Assembly: GCF_024343575.1 (NCBI RefSeq)
Contig: NZ_RJUA01000005.1
Coordinates: 124,001-188,000 of the forward strand
DNA: 64,000 nucleotides
Direction: 5' to 3'
Source: Lacihabitans sp. LS3-19
Lineage (GTDB): Bacteria; Bacteroidota; Bacteroidia; Cytophagales; Spirosomataceae
In this document: positions 52,909 to 62,521 of the stretch, piece after piece
Layout of the letters: each line of letters opens with the position of its first letter
Numbering within the stretch: position 1 is the first letter of the stretch
Notes under the pieces: model-generated
Databases searched by the model: none
Seen by the model: only the letters and a program-made list of their open reading frames with translations
Told to the model about the DNA's origin: nothing
Made by a program: the position numbers and the translations under genes

Positions 52909-55900
52909 TTATTTGTTTTGATTTTGCCATAAATACGTTTTCAAAGTAGCGTTATTTCTAGCAAAAATCAGCATTTGCTTCCCTCCAGAGATTTTCACAT
53001 TGACGATGTCTCTTACTTCTCCATCTACATTAAAGCCGCTTTTTATATTATCAGAAATAGCAAAACCTCCTTTTCCATCACCCAAAAGTAGTGTCCCTTT
53101 GCTTGCATCGTATCTACCGTATTTCACGCGAGTGCCATAAAAATTCCCTCCCAATACAATATCTAATTTATTATCATTGTTAAAATCCTCGATGACAATT
53201 CCATTAACTGGAGCTAATTGAGCTTGAGCTGGCAAACTATTGAGTTTAAATTTATCATTTCCTAAATTTTCTAAATAACTGGTGCTAAATGTATAAGCTT
53301 TTAATTCTAATGCATCCTTTAGTTCATCAGATTTAAAAACTTCGGTAATTTTTTGATTTGCATATTCGGAATAATTTACAAATCTTGATTTCAAATAACT
53401 CAATTGCATGCTAATGTCGTCTTTTGAAAACACTGGATAATTTTCACCATTATTGTAAGCACATAAAATTGGATCAAGCGTACCATTGTTGTCAAAATCC
53501 TTTGCATATAACGAAACAGGCTCTTTTGCTGACGCTTTTAGTTGGGAATTCAAGCCGAAATTACCCAAAACATAATCCATATCACCATCATTATCAAAAT
53601 CGCCTTCTTCTATCGTATTCCACCAACCGTTTGATTCACCTAAGCCAGCTTTTGTAGTGTTTTCTGTAAATTTCCCATTGGTATTTTCAAAAGTTCTGAT
53701 AGGCATAAACTCCCCAACTACAATGAGATCTTTTTTCCCGTCCTTATTAAAATCACTCCATAAAGCATCTGTAACCATTCCTGGTGAAATTAATGCAGGA
53801 CATATTTCTGATGTAACATCTTTAAAGTTTCCTTTACCATCATTTTGCAAAATATAACTCCTAGGAGCTGCAGGATATTTTCCTGAAACCAACCTTCCTC
53901 CTACAAACAAGTCCAAGTCGCCGTCAGAATCAAAGTCTCCCGCTTCCACACATGAGCCACTAACCAACATAACAGGTAAAGCTTCAACTTTTTTAGTAAA
54001 CTTACCTTTTCCATCATTCATATAAAGTCTGTCTTGAAGTTCATTCGAATTCTGTTCTGCTTCATTGCCCCCACTTACAATGTACAAATCAAGATCTTTG
54101 TCTCCATCAGCATCAAAAAACAATATTCCAACATCTTCACAGTTTTTGTCTAAAGCAAATACTGAATTAGGTTGTTCTTTAAATTGTCCTGTGGCATTTT
54201 GGAAATACAAAACCCCTGTCTGCCCTTTTGCCCCTCCAACAAAAACATCCTCAAAACCGTCCTGATTAACATCACCAGAGGCTATTTTAGGCCCTTGAAT
54301 TGAAAGTTTATGTGGCAATAATATTTCGCGATAGAAATCAACAAATTCGTTTTCTAGATGTTGGTATTTATCCAAACCAGCAGATACTATTTCATTAAAA
54401 TAAGGATTTGAATCTTGTGTATTTTGTGGAGTGCTATTTTTAGCATCGGCTTGATTTAAAGAAATTACCTGATTCGCTTTTACATTTTGAAGTATTTGTT
54501 CGCGACCATCCGGCCAAATGACTTTGAGCTCATTCACTACATTTTCGATACCGAGACCAAAAACTAAGTCATAAGCAACAGAAGATTGAAAGCCACGGGT
54601 AGGCATAAGTTCTTGTGTCAAAGTTTTAGACCCAAGACTTAAAACCACTTTCGAGCCAATTCCAAATGTATTCTGATTTTCTCCTTTTAATTTTATTTTC
54701 AAATAATTGTTTTTAGTAAGAACATTGCTGTTATTTCTATAAACAAATGCCTCCAAATCGGTATTGTTCACGACCAAGTCTAGGTCACCATCGTTGTCCA
54801 AATCGGCATAGGCAGACCCATTTGATAAGGATTTTTTATTCAAACCCCAATCTTCATTGACTTTCGAAAAACTCAGATCACCGTTATTTCGGTAAGTATA
54901 GTTTTCTTCTAATGACGAAGGAATATTCTTTAAAAGTTTGTCAATTGACATCGGTACACCAGAATTATTTTCGTTCATTTTTTCCTGAACTGCAAAATTC
55001 ATAAAATCCATATTGGTGTAATCTTTTTTCACTCCATTAGTAATGTAAATATCTTTAAATCCGTCGTTGTCTAGATCACAAAAAAGTGGAGACCAGCTCC
55101 AATCCGTACCTGAAACACCCGAAAATTGTCCAATTTCTGAAAAAGACTTCCCTTGGTTGTTTAGATGAAGCATGTTTCGCATACTTTGCTGATAAAAGCC
55201 ATTTTTGACTAGCAGTAAATATTTATCATAATTATCAGGCCCAGAGACCATTTTTTGTCTAGTATTCCCTTCAGGCCACATATCAAGTGTCATAATATCC
55301 GTAAAGCCATCATTGTTGATATCTGCGATATCAGATCCCATAGAAAAGTGAGAGGTATGACCAATGTATTTTTCAAGACTTTGGGTAAATGTACCGTTCT
55401 GATTATTTATGTATAGATAATCTTGTTCGTTAAAATCGTTTGAAATATAAATATCCGACCAACCATCGTTGTTGATGTCTGAGATAGAAATACCTAATCC
55501 GAAACCTAAAACATTTGAAACTAAGCCAGCCTCATCATTAACGACTTTAAATTTACCATTATCGTTTCTATATAATCTATCCTCAAAACTTGGATCTCTC
55601 TCTTTTTTCATATCGTTGCTAACCGACCGAAAACTCGCATACTCTTGCACAGAATGATTTAGCACATAAAGGTCTAAATCACCGTCTCGATCATAGTCAA
55701 AAAAAGCACCCTGTGTAGAATAACCCTCATCGCCAACTCCATACTCATCGGCTTTTTCTGTAAATGTCAAATTTCCATTATTGATAAAAAGTAGATTTTT
55801 CCTTTTGTAACTATCTTTTGCAGCAGACCTGCATACATATATATCTAGTAGACCATCTCCGTTTACATCAGCCATTGTGGTACCTGTATTCCACAAACCT

Positions 55901-56229
55901 TCTGCAAATACGCCAGCTTTTTGGGCTATTTCCTCAAATTCAAAATCACCTTTGTTTAAATACAATCTGCTACCAACCATACTTCCCGTAAAATAAATAT
56001 CCTGGAGGCCATCGTTATTAATATCTCCTACGGAAACACCTCCACCATTGTATAAATACCCATATGTAAGAATATTAAAGTCAGGCGTTTCACTTATTAG
56101 GTTCTTAAACTTGATTCCTGTTTGACTACTTGGCATTAATGTAAACATTTTAGAATCATCCGACTGATTACAAGCGGCACAAAAAGCTAACACCAAAGCA
56201 TAAACGAGAGAATGGGCAAGAATTCGCAT
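52909..56229 (-). CDS. Very large FG-GAP/VCBS repeat lipoprotein with ASPIC/UnbV domain
   Basis: This 1106-residue protein has a lipoprotein-type signal (Cys20 in AFCAACNQSDD; the acidic SDD resembles a surface-export signal). Many FG-GAP/VCBS repeats carry D-x-(D/N)-x-D-G calcium-type loops (DINNDGLQDIYFTG, DVNGDGLLDIYVC, DYDRDGDLDLYVL and more) in two blocks, before and after an ASPIC/UnbV domain near 530-600 (PTRGFQSSVAYDLVFGLG, LKVIWPDG). This architecture is frequent beside SusC/SusD in Bacteroidota and probably binds or presents a ligand, but no activity is established. A terminator lies between it and susD, so it may be transcribed separately. Confidence 0.9.
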   Translation of the reverse strand: MRILAHSLVYALVLAFCAACNQSDDSKMFTLMPSSQTGIKFKNLISETPDFNILTYGYLYNGGGVSVGDINNDGLQDIYFTGSMVGSRLYLNKGDFEFEEIAQKAGVFAEGLWNTGTTMADVNGDGLLDIYVCRSAAKDSYKRKNLLFINNGNLTFTEKADEYGVGDEGYSTQGAFFDYDRDGDLDLYVLNHSVQEYASFRSVSNDMKKERDPSFEDRLYRNDNGKFKVVNDEAGLVSNVLGFGLGISISDINNDGWSDIYISNDFNEQDYLYINNQNGTFTQSLEKYIGHTSHFSMGSDIADINNDGFTDIMTLDMWPEGNTRQKMVSGPDNYDKYLLLVKNGFYQQSMRNMLHLNNQGKSFSEIGQFSGVSGTDWSWSPLFCDLDNDGFKDIYITNGVKKDYTNMDFMNFAVQEKMNENNSGVPMSIDKLLKNIPSSLEENYTYRNNGDLSFSKVNEDWGLNKKSLSNGSAYADLDNDGDLDLVVNNTDLEAFVYRNNSNVLTKNNYLKIKLKGENQNTFGIGSKVVLSLGSKTLTQELMPTRGFQSSVAYDLVFGLGIENVVNELKVIWPDGREQILQNVKANQVISLNQADAKNSTPQNTQDSNPYFNEIVSAGLDKYQHLENEFVDFYREILLPHKLSIQGPKIASGDVNQDGFEDVFVGGAKGQTGVLYFQNATGQFKEQPNSVFALDKNCEDVGILFFDADGDKDLDLYIVSGGNEAEQNSNELQDRLYMNDGKGKFTKKVEALPVMLVSGSCVEAGDFDSDGDLDLFVGGRLVSGKYPAAPRSYILQNDGKGNFKDVTSEICPALISPGMVTDALWSDFNKDGKKDLIVVGEFMPIRTFENTNGKFTENTTKAGLGESNGWWNTIEEGDFDNDGDMDYVLGNFGLNSQLKASAKEPVSLYAKDFDNNGTLDPILCAYNNGENYPVFSKDDISMQLSYLKSRFVNYSEYANQKITEVFKSDELKDALELKAYTFSTSYLENLGNDKFKLNSLPAQAQLAPVNGIVIEDFNNDNKLDIVLGGNFYGTRVKYGRYDASKGTLLLGDGKGGFAISDNIKSGFNVDGEVRDIVNVKISGGKQMLIFARNNATLKTYLWQNQNK

Positions 56230-56337
56230 TATTTAAAATTAAAATTGAATCAATATATGGAAGAATAAGTATTAAAAAAAATATTTAAATACCAGACTTA
56301 AATTTTCGTAAAATCTAAAGCTTTAATTTTTTTTTCT

Positions 56338-56376
56338 AAAAAAAAGAGCACGTGAGTTTTATTCACATGCTCTTTT
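56338..56376 (-). terminator. Rho-independent terminator downstream of the SusC/SusD genes
   Basis: On the - strand AAAAGAGCATGTGA and TCACGTGCTCTTTT pair over 14 positions with one A-C mismatch, around a 7-nt loop, followed by a run of T (eight T in total). It lies 19 nt after the SusD stop and about 110 nt before the FG-GAP lipoprotein start. It would end most susCD transcripts. Confidence 0.88.
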
Positions 56377-56394
56377 AAAATCTATATTATACTA

Positions 56395-57975
56395 TCAAGG
56401 GAAATTAGAACCACCTGTATCCCACCATAATCGGGTACCGATTTCATCTTTACCTTTAAGCTTGGCTGTAGCGTCAGCCACACCTTTAGCGTTTCCATTT
56501 CTCTCCGCATTCACGAATGGCATACGTCTAAGAATATCTCCTTTTGGAATTACTCCCCAGTCGGCATTGCTGCTGTTCTGATATACTGGAGGAAGTTTTG
56601 GATAACCTGTCCTTCTATGATCCATCCATGATTCCATCTCGTTTGTATAACAAGCAATCCATTTTTGGGTAATAATTTTCTCAAGTTTGACCTCTTTGGA
56701 AGCTGCCTCATCCCAAGCTACTGTAGTTGTAATTTGATTCTTAAAATCATTGACATCACCTGATGCTTTAGGGTCGTCATAATCTATCGGTAGGCTTTTA
56801 TTATCAGCCAAATAAGCATCTACACCACCAGTTCCCCAAAGCTCAAATGAAGCCCTAACGCCTGCTTCGTAATTTGCTTTTGCATCCCCAGCTCCAGCCC
56901 ATCCACGCAAAGCGGCTTCAGCTTTTAAGAAATAAACCTCATCAGCACTCAATACTTTACGTTTTGTAACTTTTGCTGGATCATTAAAGCTTATATCTAA
57001 GGTAGAAAAACTTAATCTATCATCTTTCGCAACCAATTCAGCACCATTACGAATACCTTTATACGGCCACTCTGGGTGATCTTTTACCAAAGACAAATCA
57101 GAAACTGGATCAAAAAATGCATGAATTCTATTGTCTTTGTAACCAATCAAAATTGACTCCATAGTAGCACTCATACGTGTATCACCCCATTCAAAACATA
57201 TCTGTGCAGGGTGAAATTTGTTTCCATATCCTGAAATATTAAAATTATCTCCGTTGGTTAAAATTAAACCAGCAGGATCTGCCAATGCTTTTTCCCCCTC
57301 TTTTTTGGCAAGAGCTGGATCAACTTTAGAAACTCTCATTGCCAATTGTAACCGCAATGAGTTAGCATATTTAGCCCATTTGGCAACATTTCCGCCATAA
57401 CTAGCATCGAAACTGTTTAGTCCAACATAGTCTTTATTTTTACTAAATTCAGCTATTATACGATCTAAGTCACTAAAAAATGCTTTGTAAAGCACATCTT
57501 CACTATCGTATAATACTTCTCCGGTTTTTCCATAATTGGTATAAATTATAGGCCCTTGATATAAAGTAACTCTTGACATTGAAATTATTTTAATCAAATT
57601 AGCCCACTCAACAAATACAGAGTAGCCATCTTTTTGGGCGATCTCAATTACTTGTTTAGCTGGTGCCATTACATTGCTATATTCTCTACCCCAATATCCA
57701 TTCCAACGAATGTAATAAGTGGTATTATTTACACCACCCACAAATGGAGTTGGTGTAGCCAAATGCTGAGAATATGTTACGTTAGTCAAATTGTGATCAA
57801 TCTGGTTGCCAAATATCTGCCCTAACATGGAGGGAAAATAAGAACCTACGTGATTGAAATCCTGTTTTAAAGATTCTGTTGAGATCTGATAAGGATTGGT
57901 ATTGATCTCTTCAAAATTGTCTGTACAGCCCCCAAAAAGCAAAACAGAGGCTATTAGATATATTAATTTCTTCAT
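56395..57975 (-). CDS. SusD/RagB-family nutrient-binding lipoprotein
   Basis: This 526-residue protein has a lipoprotein signal (LLFGGC, Cys16) followed by TDNFEEINTNP, with acidic residues that direct surface exposure. The helical core and the C-terminal MESWMDHRRTGYPKLPP and GDILRRMPF resemble the SusD-like 2 subgroup. It captures a ligand and acts as a lid on the SusC channel. It lies 10 nt after susC. The ligand cannot be predicted from the sequence. Confidence 0.93.
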   Translation of the reverse strand: MKKLIYLIASVLLFGGCTDNFEEINTNPYQISTESLKQDFNHVGSYFPSMLGQIFGNQIDHNLTNVTYSQHLATPTPFVGGVNNTTYYIRWNGYWGREYSNVMAPAKQVIEIAQKDGYSVFVEWANLIKIISMSRVTLYQGPIIYTNYGKTGEVLYDSEDVLYKAFFSDLDRIIAEFSKNKDYVGLNSFDASYGGNVAKWAKYANSLRLQLAMRVSKVDPALAKKEGEKALADPAGLILTNGDNFNISGYGNKFHPAQICFEWGDTRMSATMESILIGYKDNRIHAFFDPVSDLSLVKDHPEWPYKGIRNGAELVAKDDRLSFSTLDISFNDPAKVTKRKVLSADEVYFLKAEAALRGWAGAGDAKANYEAGVRASFELWGTGGVDAYLADNKSLPIDYDDPKASGDVNDFKNQITTTVAWDEAASKEVKLEKIITQKWIACYTNEMESWMDHRRTGYPKLPPVYQNSSNADWGVIPKGDILRRMPFVNAERNGNAKGVADATAKLKGKDEIGTRLWWDTGGSNFP

Positions 57976-57985
57976 GTTTTCTTGT

Positions 57986-60900
57986 TTAAAAAGTTAATTT
58001 TAGATTGAAACCATATGTTCTAGTTGAAGGTAGATTGAAGTTATCTAAACCTTGAGCATTCTGGTTTGTACTCATTGCTAATTCTGGATCAAATGGAGCT
58101 ACTTTGTGTAAGAAAAACAAATTGTTTCCAATGAACGAAATGTTGGCAGCCTTGATAGGTAGGTTAGTTTTTGCCAAGTTCAAATCATATCCTAAATTAA
58201 ACTGAGCCAGTCTGATATTAGTACGATCATAAACATATGCCTCTCCAATACCATTTCTATCACCGATAGCTCTGTACCAAGTTTCAGCATCAACCGTTGT
58301 AATGGCAGCCTCTGTATTTTTATCAACCCCATTCACTTTTACTCCACCAGCATCTCTTGCGTCTGCAGTTCTTAAAGAAACCCCAGCACCGTCTAGCATA
58401 GATTCAGTCTGGCTAAACACGTGGCCTCCAAACTTACCATTGATCAAAACTCCCATATTAAATCTTTTGTAGGTAAAATTGTTATTCCATCCCAAAGACC
58501 ATCTTGGATCCAAATTACCAACAAGTTCGGTAGTTGCCGTTCTTAAAGGTTTGCCATTGTCAAAAATGATTCTGTCTTGAGCATCTCTTTGGAATTTTAA
58601 TACATACAAATCATTGAATGCACCACCAACTACCAATTTAGAATCGTATCCTTCCGAGCTACCCAATTGGATTACTTTCTTAGGATCTGGTCCGATATCT
58701 ACTATTTTATTTCTATTTCTAGTAAAGTTAAAGGCAGTAGTCCACTGAAAATCATTCGTTTTATAAGGAGTAGCACTTAAAGTTAGCTCAACTCCTTTGT
58801 TGGTGATTTCACCTGCGTTAATAAACTCTGTGGTATATCCACCCTCACCAGAAACAGTTGGTACTTGTATAAACTGGTCTTTACTTGTGATATCATAATA
58901 TGTAAAGTCTATACCAAACCTATTATGAAAAAATCTCCAATCAGCTCCAAACTCTAAACTTGTGATAATTTCAGGCTTAGCATTTAAGAAAGGCTTCACC
59001 GTATTTCTTACTACACCACCACTTGCATTAATGCTATTTTGAGGAAATATCCTATTAAATGGCACTTCGTTTCCTACTTGAGTATAAGAAGCTCTTAATT
59101 TACCGAAAGTAATAAAATCAGGCATTTTAAACATTTCGCTAACTATTCCTGTAAGACCAACAGATGGATAAAAATAGGAATCGTTGCCTGTCAAAGCCAA
59201 AGTAGATGCCCAGTCATTTCTTCCTGATAAATCAAGGAATAACATTTCTTTAAATCCAAACTGGAAGTTACCAAAAAGACCTTGTTTTACTACCGAACCA
59301 TTTGTGATTGAAGAAACTTGTACGTTGGTAGGTAAGTTTTGGAAATAAAACTCATTTGGATACAATAGACCTACTGTACCAGTATTGACAGCTACGCCAA
59401 CGCCATATTTGGTTTTTTGATAGCTACCACCGATTACTGAATTCAAAGTAAGATTCTTACTAAGGTTAGCAGAATGGGTTAGAATTGCATCTGTGTAGGC
59501 AAGTTGATCGTCATAGTTTGAATAATCCCAGGCTCCATTAGGATGAACATTGGTAGAGTTAGAAGTAGCAGCATGCTGTTGCTCAAACTGTTTAGCTGCG
59601 TAATCAAAATTACCTCTTACCTGTAGCGTCAAGTTTTTAAGAATATTGTAGGCAACACTCATGCTTCCAATTGCTCTTTTTGAATCGTCAGTTTTAGGTT
59701 CATTATTAACAATCCAGTATGGATTAGACTGATGGTGATCCGAAACAAACCAATTTTGAGCATTTATATTTCTCTTTTCATTAAAAACCGAATAATTGTT
59801 CCTATAGTCACTAAAGTTCCTTTCTCTAGGGAACATATACAAACCAGTAAGTGGATTTAAATAATAACCAGCTGTAAGCCTATTTTCCGTTTTTTCCATT
59901 GCAAGAATTACGTTAGAACTTATCGTAACTTTATCTTTAAACATCTTTGTAGACTGTTTGAATGAAAAGTTATTTTTACCATAATTATTATTTGGTGTTA
60001 TTCCATTTGCTTTTGTGTTAGCATAAGAAAAATATGCTTTGGTTTTATCATTACCACCACTTACGGTTACAGCATTGTATCTATTATGTCCTGTTTGGAA
60101 AAAATCTTTAACGAAACTGTCATCATAATTTCCAGCCGTTGTTGACCAACTTTCTTTTGCGTTAGACTTAGCACCATATTTATACTGCAATTCTGGTAAT
60201 TCTATATAATGCTCATTAGTAAATCCAGAATTCAATGTAACAGTAGCTTTTCCAGAAGCACCCGATTTTGTTGTTATTAAAACAACACCGTTTGCTCCTT
60301 GACTACCATATAATACAGCAGCATTAGATCCTCTCAATATACTGATACTTTCTATATCCTCAGGGTTAATTGCCGAAAGTCCATCGCCTTGGTCAGTGCC
60401 ACCCCACATACCTGGTTGGTTTCCTCTATTGTTAGCCATAGGAATACCATCAATTACAAAAAGAGGAGAGCTATCACCACTTAGTGATTTATTTCCTCTT
60501 AATACAATTTTAGTAGAACCACCCGCTCCTGAGCTGCTTCTTTTGATTTCTACACCAGCAGCTTTTCCTGAAAGACTGTTCATGAAATTCGGGTCCCTCG
60601 TTCTAATTAACTCATCTGAACTAACTGTTTGTTGAGCATAAGAGAGTGTTTTTTCCTCACGCTTAATACCTAAAGCGGTAACTACAATAGCGTCTAATAA
60701 GCTAGGATCACTTGCCAAGGCCACGTCAACAGTGTTGCTACTACCAACCGAAATCGATTGACTCGTCATTCCAATGAACGAAAAAATCAATACGTCTTTA
60801 GAGGCAGCCTTAATAGAATATTTGCCTTCTGTGTCAGTCAAAGCACCAATTGAAGTACCCTGAACAACAACACTCACTCCCGAAATAGGAGATCCATCAT

Positions 60901-60994
60901 CGGAATCTGTCACCTTGCCAGAAACCGTTTTATTTTGAGCTAGAATGGGAAGCGAACCCAAAAACAGCACAAAAAATAGTAGTTTTTTTATCAT
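57986..60994 (-). CDS. SusC/RagA-family TonB-dependent outer-membrane receptor
   Basis: This 1002-residue protein has a signal peptide at ~1-19, a carboxypeptidase-regulatory-like N-terminal domain (KTVSGKVTDSDDGSPISG), and a plug domain with SSSGAGGSTKIVLRGNKS, SSPLFVIDGIPM and NGVVLITTKSG. A ~750-residue beta-barrel follows, ending NLKLTF with the terminal aromatic residue. It imports a ligand across the outer membrane using TonB energy, with the SusD protein encoded 10 nt downstream. No separate STN signalling domain precedes the regulatory-like domain, so sigma-factor signalling through it is unlikely. Confidence 0.95.
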   Translation of the reverse strand: MIKKLLFFVLFLGSLPILAQNKTVSGKVTDSDDGSPISGVSVVVQGTSIGALTDTEGKYSIKAASKDVLIFSFIGMTSQSISVGSSNTVDVALASDPSLLDAIVVTALGIKREEKTLSYAQQTVSSDELIRTRDPNFMNSLSGKAAGVEIKRSSSGAGGSTKIVLRGNKSLSGDSSPLFVIDGIPMANNRGNQPGMWGGTDQGDGLSAINPEDIESISILRGSNAAVLYGSQGANGVVLITTKSGASGKATVTLNSGFTNEHYIELPELQYKYGAKSNAKESWSTTAGNYDDSFVKDFFQTGHNRYNAVTVSGGNDKTKAYFSYANTKANGITPNNNYGKNNFSFKQSTKMFKDKVTISSNVILAMEKTENRLTAGYYLNPLTGLYMFPRERNFSDYRNNYSVFNEKRNINAQNWFVSDHHQSNPYWIVNNEPKTDDSKRAIGSMSVAYNILKNLTLQVRGNFDYAAKQFEQQHAATSNSTNVHPNGAWDYSNYDDQLAYTDAILTHSANLSKNLTLNSVIGGSYQKTKYGVGVAVNTGTVGLLYPNEFYFQNLPTNVQVSSITNGSVVKQGLFGNFQFGFKEMLFLDLSGRNDWASTLALTGNDSYFYPSVGLTGIVSEMFKMPDFITFGKLRASYTQVGNEVPFNRIFPQNSINASGGVVRNTVKPFLNAKPEIITSLEFGADWRFFHNRFGIDFTYYDITSKDQFIQVPTVSGEGGYTTEFINAGEITNKGVELTLSATPYKTNDFQWTTAFNFTRNRNKIVDIGPDPKKVIQLGSSEGYDSKLVVGGAFNDLYVLKFQRDAQDRIIFDNGKPLRTATTELVGNLDPRWSLGWNNNFTYKRFNMGVLINGKFGGHVFSQTESMLDGAGVSLRTADARDAGGVKVNGVDKNTEAAITTVDAETWYRAIGDRNGIGEAYVYDRTNIRLAQFNLGYDLNLAKTNLPIKAANISFIGNNLFFLHKVAPFDPELAMSTNQNAQGLDNFNLPSTRTYGFNLKLTF

Positions 60995-61282
60995 GTCTGA
61001 TAGATTTTGGTTAAGAAAATAGTTTTGCAGTTTTTTAAACTTACCCTAAATTAAAATATTTTAATAAGTACTCCTAATTTATTTAATATTTTTTTAATAG
61101 GTGCCTAATAATAAATTATTTTTCCAAACAAATATCTTCTTTTAGTGCAAGAAAAAATGGATAAAGAGTATTTCTGAAAAAGCTTAAAGCTTAACCGAAA
61201 TAGCTAAAAAATAAAGATTTTTTTATAAAGAAGACGTTTGAAAGAAATCGAAGTTGAGGATTTAGGAGGTTTTAAAAAAGAC
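60995..61282. other. Regulatory region upstream of susC (288 bp, no gene)
   Basis: This AT-rich non-coding stretch lies between the end of the ROK gene and the start of susC. It contains a perfect 14-bp palindrome TTAAAATATTTTAA at 61051-61064, about 60 nt before the susC start, and a double AAGCTT (AAGCTTAAAGCTT, near 61181). Either could be an operator, for example for the adjacent ROK protein. No full -33/-7 promoter match was found by eye. Confidence 0.4.
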
Positions 61283-62479
61283 TTAATATAACTTCAATCC
61301 TAACATTTTTTCGTAAACCAGAGATTTGGTGCCAAAAATCTTTGCTTGATCACCCATTGGAGAAATTAATACATTAAGGTTTTTTTTGAAGTCAGTTAAA
61401 CAATATTTGTTAATGGCTTGATTTAAGGTAGAAACAATCAACTCTCCTGCTTTGGTTAAAACACCATCGATAATGATGATTTCTGGATTAAACATATGAA
61501 TAGCTATCGAGAGTCCTTTTCCTAATTCTCTACCGATATCAAATATCAAATCTATTGAGAATTCGTCCCCTTTTAGGGCAGCATCCACTACATCTTCTAA
61601 TCTAATCTCATCTTTTTTCAATGCTAATGTAGAAGTTTTGCCTTCAACTATCCCTTGCTTTGCTTTATTTATGAGTGCCAAAGCAGATGCAACCGTTTCT
61701 AAGCACCCTTTTTTACCACAATGACACAGCATTCCATCGGGCTTTATTTGGATATGCCCCAATTCGCCAGCGAACCCATCTGCCCCTTTTATAATCTGCC
61801 CATTGCACATAATACCAAGGCCAATTCCCCAATCTAGGTTAATTAACAAGACATTAGATTTGTTTTTAGCCAAACCAAAATGATGCTCACCTAGCATTGA
61901 AGCTTGTGTGTCATGGGTAATAAATGTAGGAATTTTTAAAGATTCTTGTAATATCTCTGCTAAAGATCTATCGTTCTCATTATGATTAGGATAAGAGTAA
62001 TTAATTCCTCTTTCCATACTTAACAACCCCGGTGAAGAAATACCAATAGCCCAAACTTTGGTTTCTCCTATGAAGACCGAAGACTCAAACTTCAAGTCTT
62101 CAATCAAGGTTTCGGAGTTTATATCAAAAGTCAAAGTTTTTCTTCTTAGTATCTCATTTCTAAGATTTAATAAGTAAAAATTAGTTTCATAGATATTGAT
62201 ATCAATAACTAAAACCTGATTTTTATTCGGATTTAAATCAAACAAACTCGGTCTTCTACCTGACTTTGTTTTTGACGAACCTACCTCTGCTATCCACTCA
62301 TTCGCTATTAACTCATTGATATATACCGTAATAGAAGGGACACTTGTATGGAGTTTTTTGGCTAATTGAGCAATGGTAATAGCACCAGAATTATATATTT
62401 CAGTTAATATTTCTACTATGTATTGATTTTTCTTAATCTCTACGACAGACGAAAATTGCTCATTATTATTAACCATCAA
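61283..62479 (-). CDS. ROK-family transcriptional regulator
   Basis: This 398-residue protein has an N-terminal winged-helix DNA-binding region at ~20-75 (GAITIAQLAKKLHTSVPSIT, then a GRRPSLFDLN linker) and a ROK domain with the sugar-kinase-like core and zinc motif CHCGKKGCLE. GELGHIQIKPDG precedes the zinc site. ROK repressors of the NagC/XylR type sense a sugar or sugar phosphate. It lies directly upstream of susC on the same strand and downstream of the beta-propeller gene, so it probably controls this locus. A second possible start, one codon later, does not change the call. Confidence 0.92.
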   Translation of the reverse strand: MMVNNNEQFSSVVEIKKNQYIVEILTEIYNSGAITIAQLAKKLHTSVPSITVYINELIANEWIAEVGSSKTKSGRRPSLFDLNPNKNQVLVIDINIYETNFYLLNLRNEILRRKTLTFDINSETLIEDLKFESSVFIGETKVWAIGISSPGLLSMERGINYSYPNHNENDRSLAEILQESLKIPTFITHDTQASMLGEHHFGLAKNKSNVLLINLDWGIGLGIMCNGQIIKGADGFAGELGHIQIKPDGMLCHCGKKGCLETVASALALINKAKQGIVEGKTSTLALKKDEIRLEDVVDAALKGDEFSIDLIFDIGRELGKGLSIAIHMFNPEIIIIDGVLTKAGELIVSTLNQAINKYCLTDFKKNLNVLISPMGDQAKIFGTKSLVYEKMLGLKLY

Positions 62480-62521
62480 TTTAAAAGTTTTTATTTACAG
62501 GGAAATTATGTGGTAAATTTA

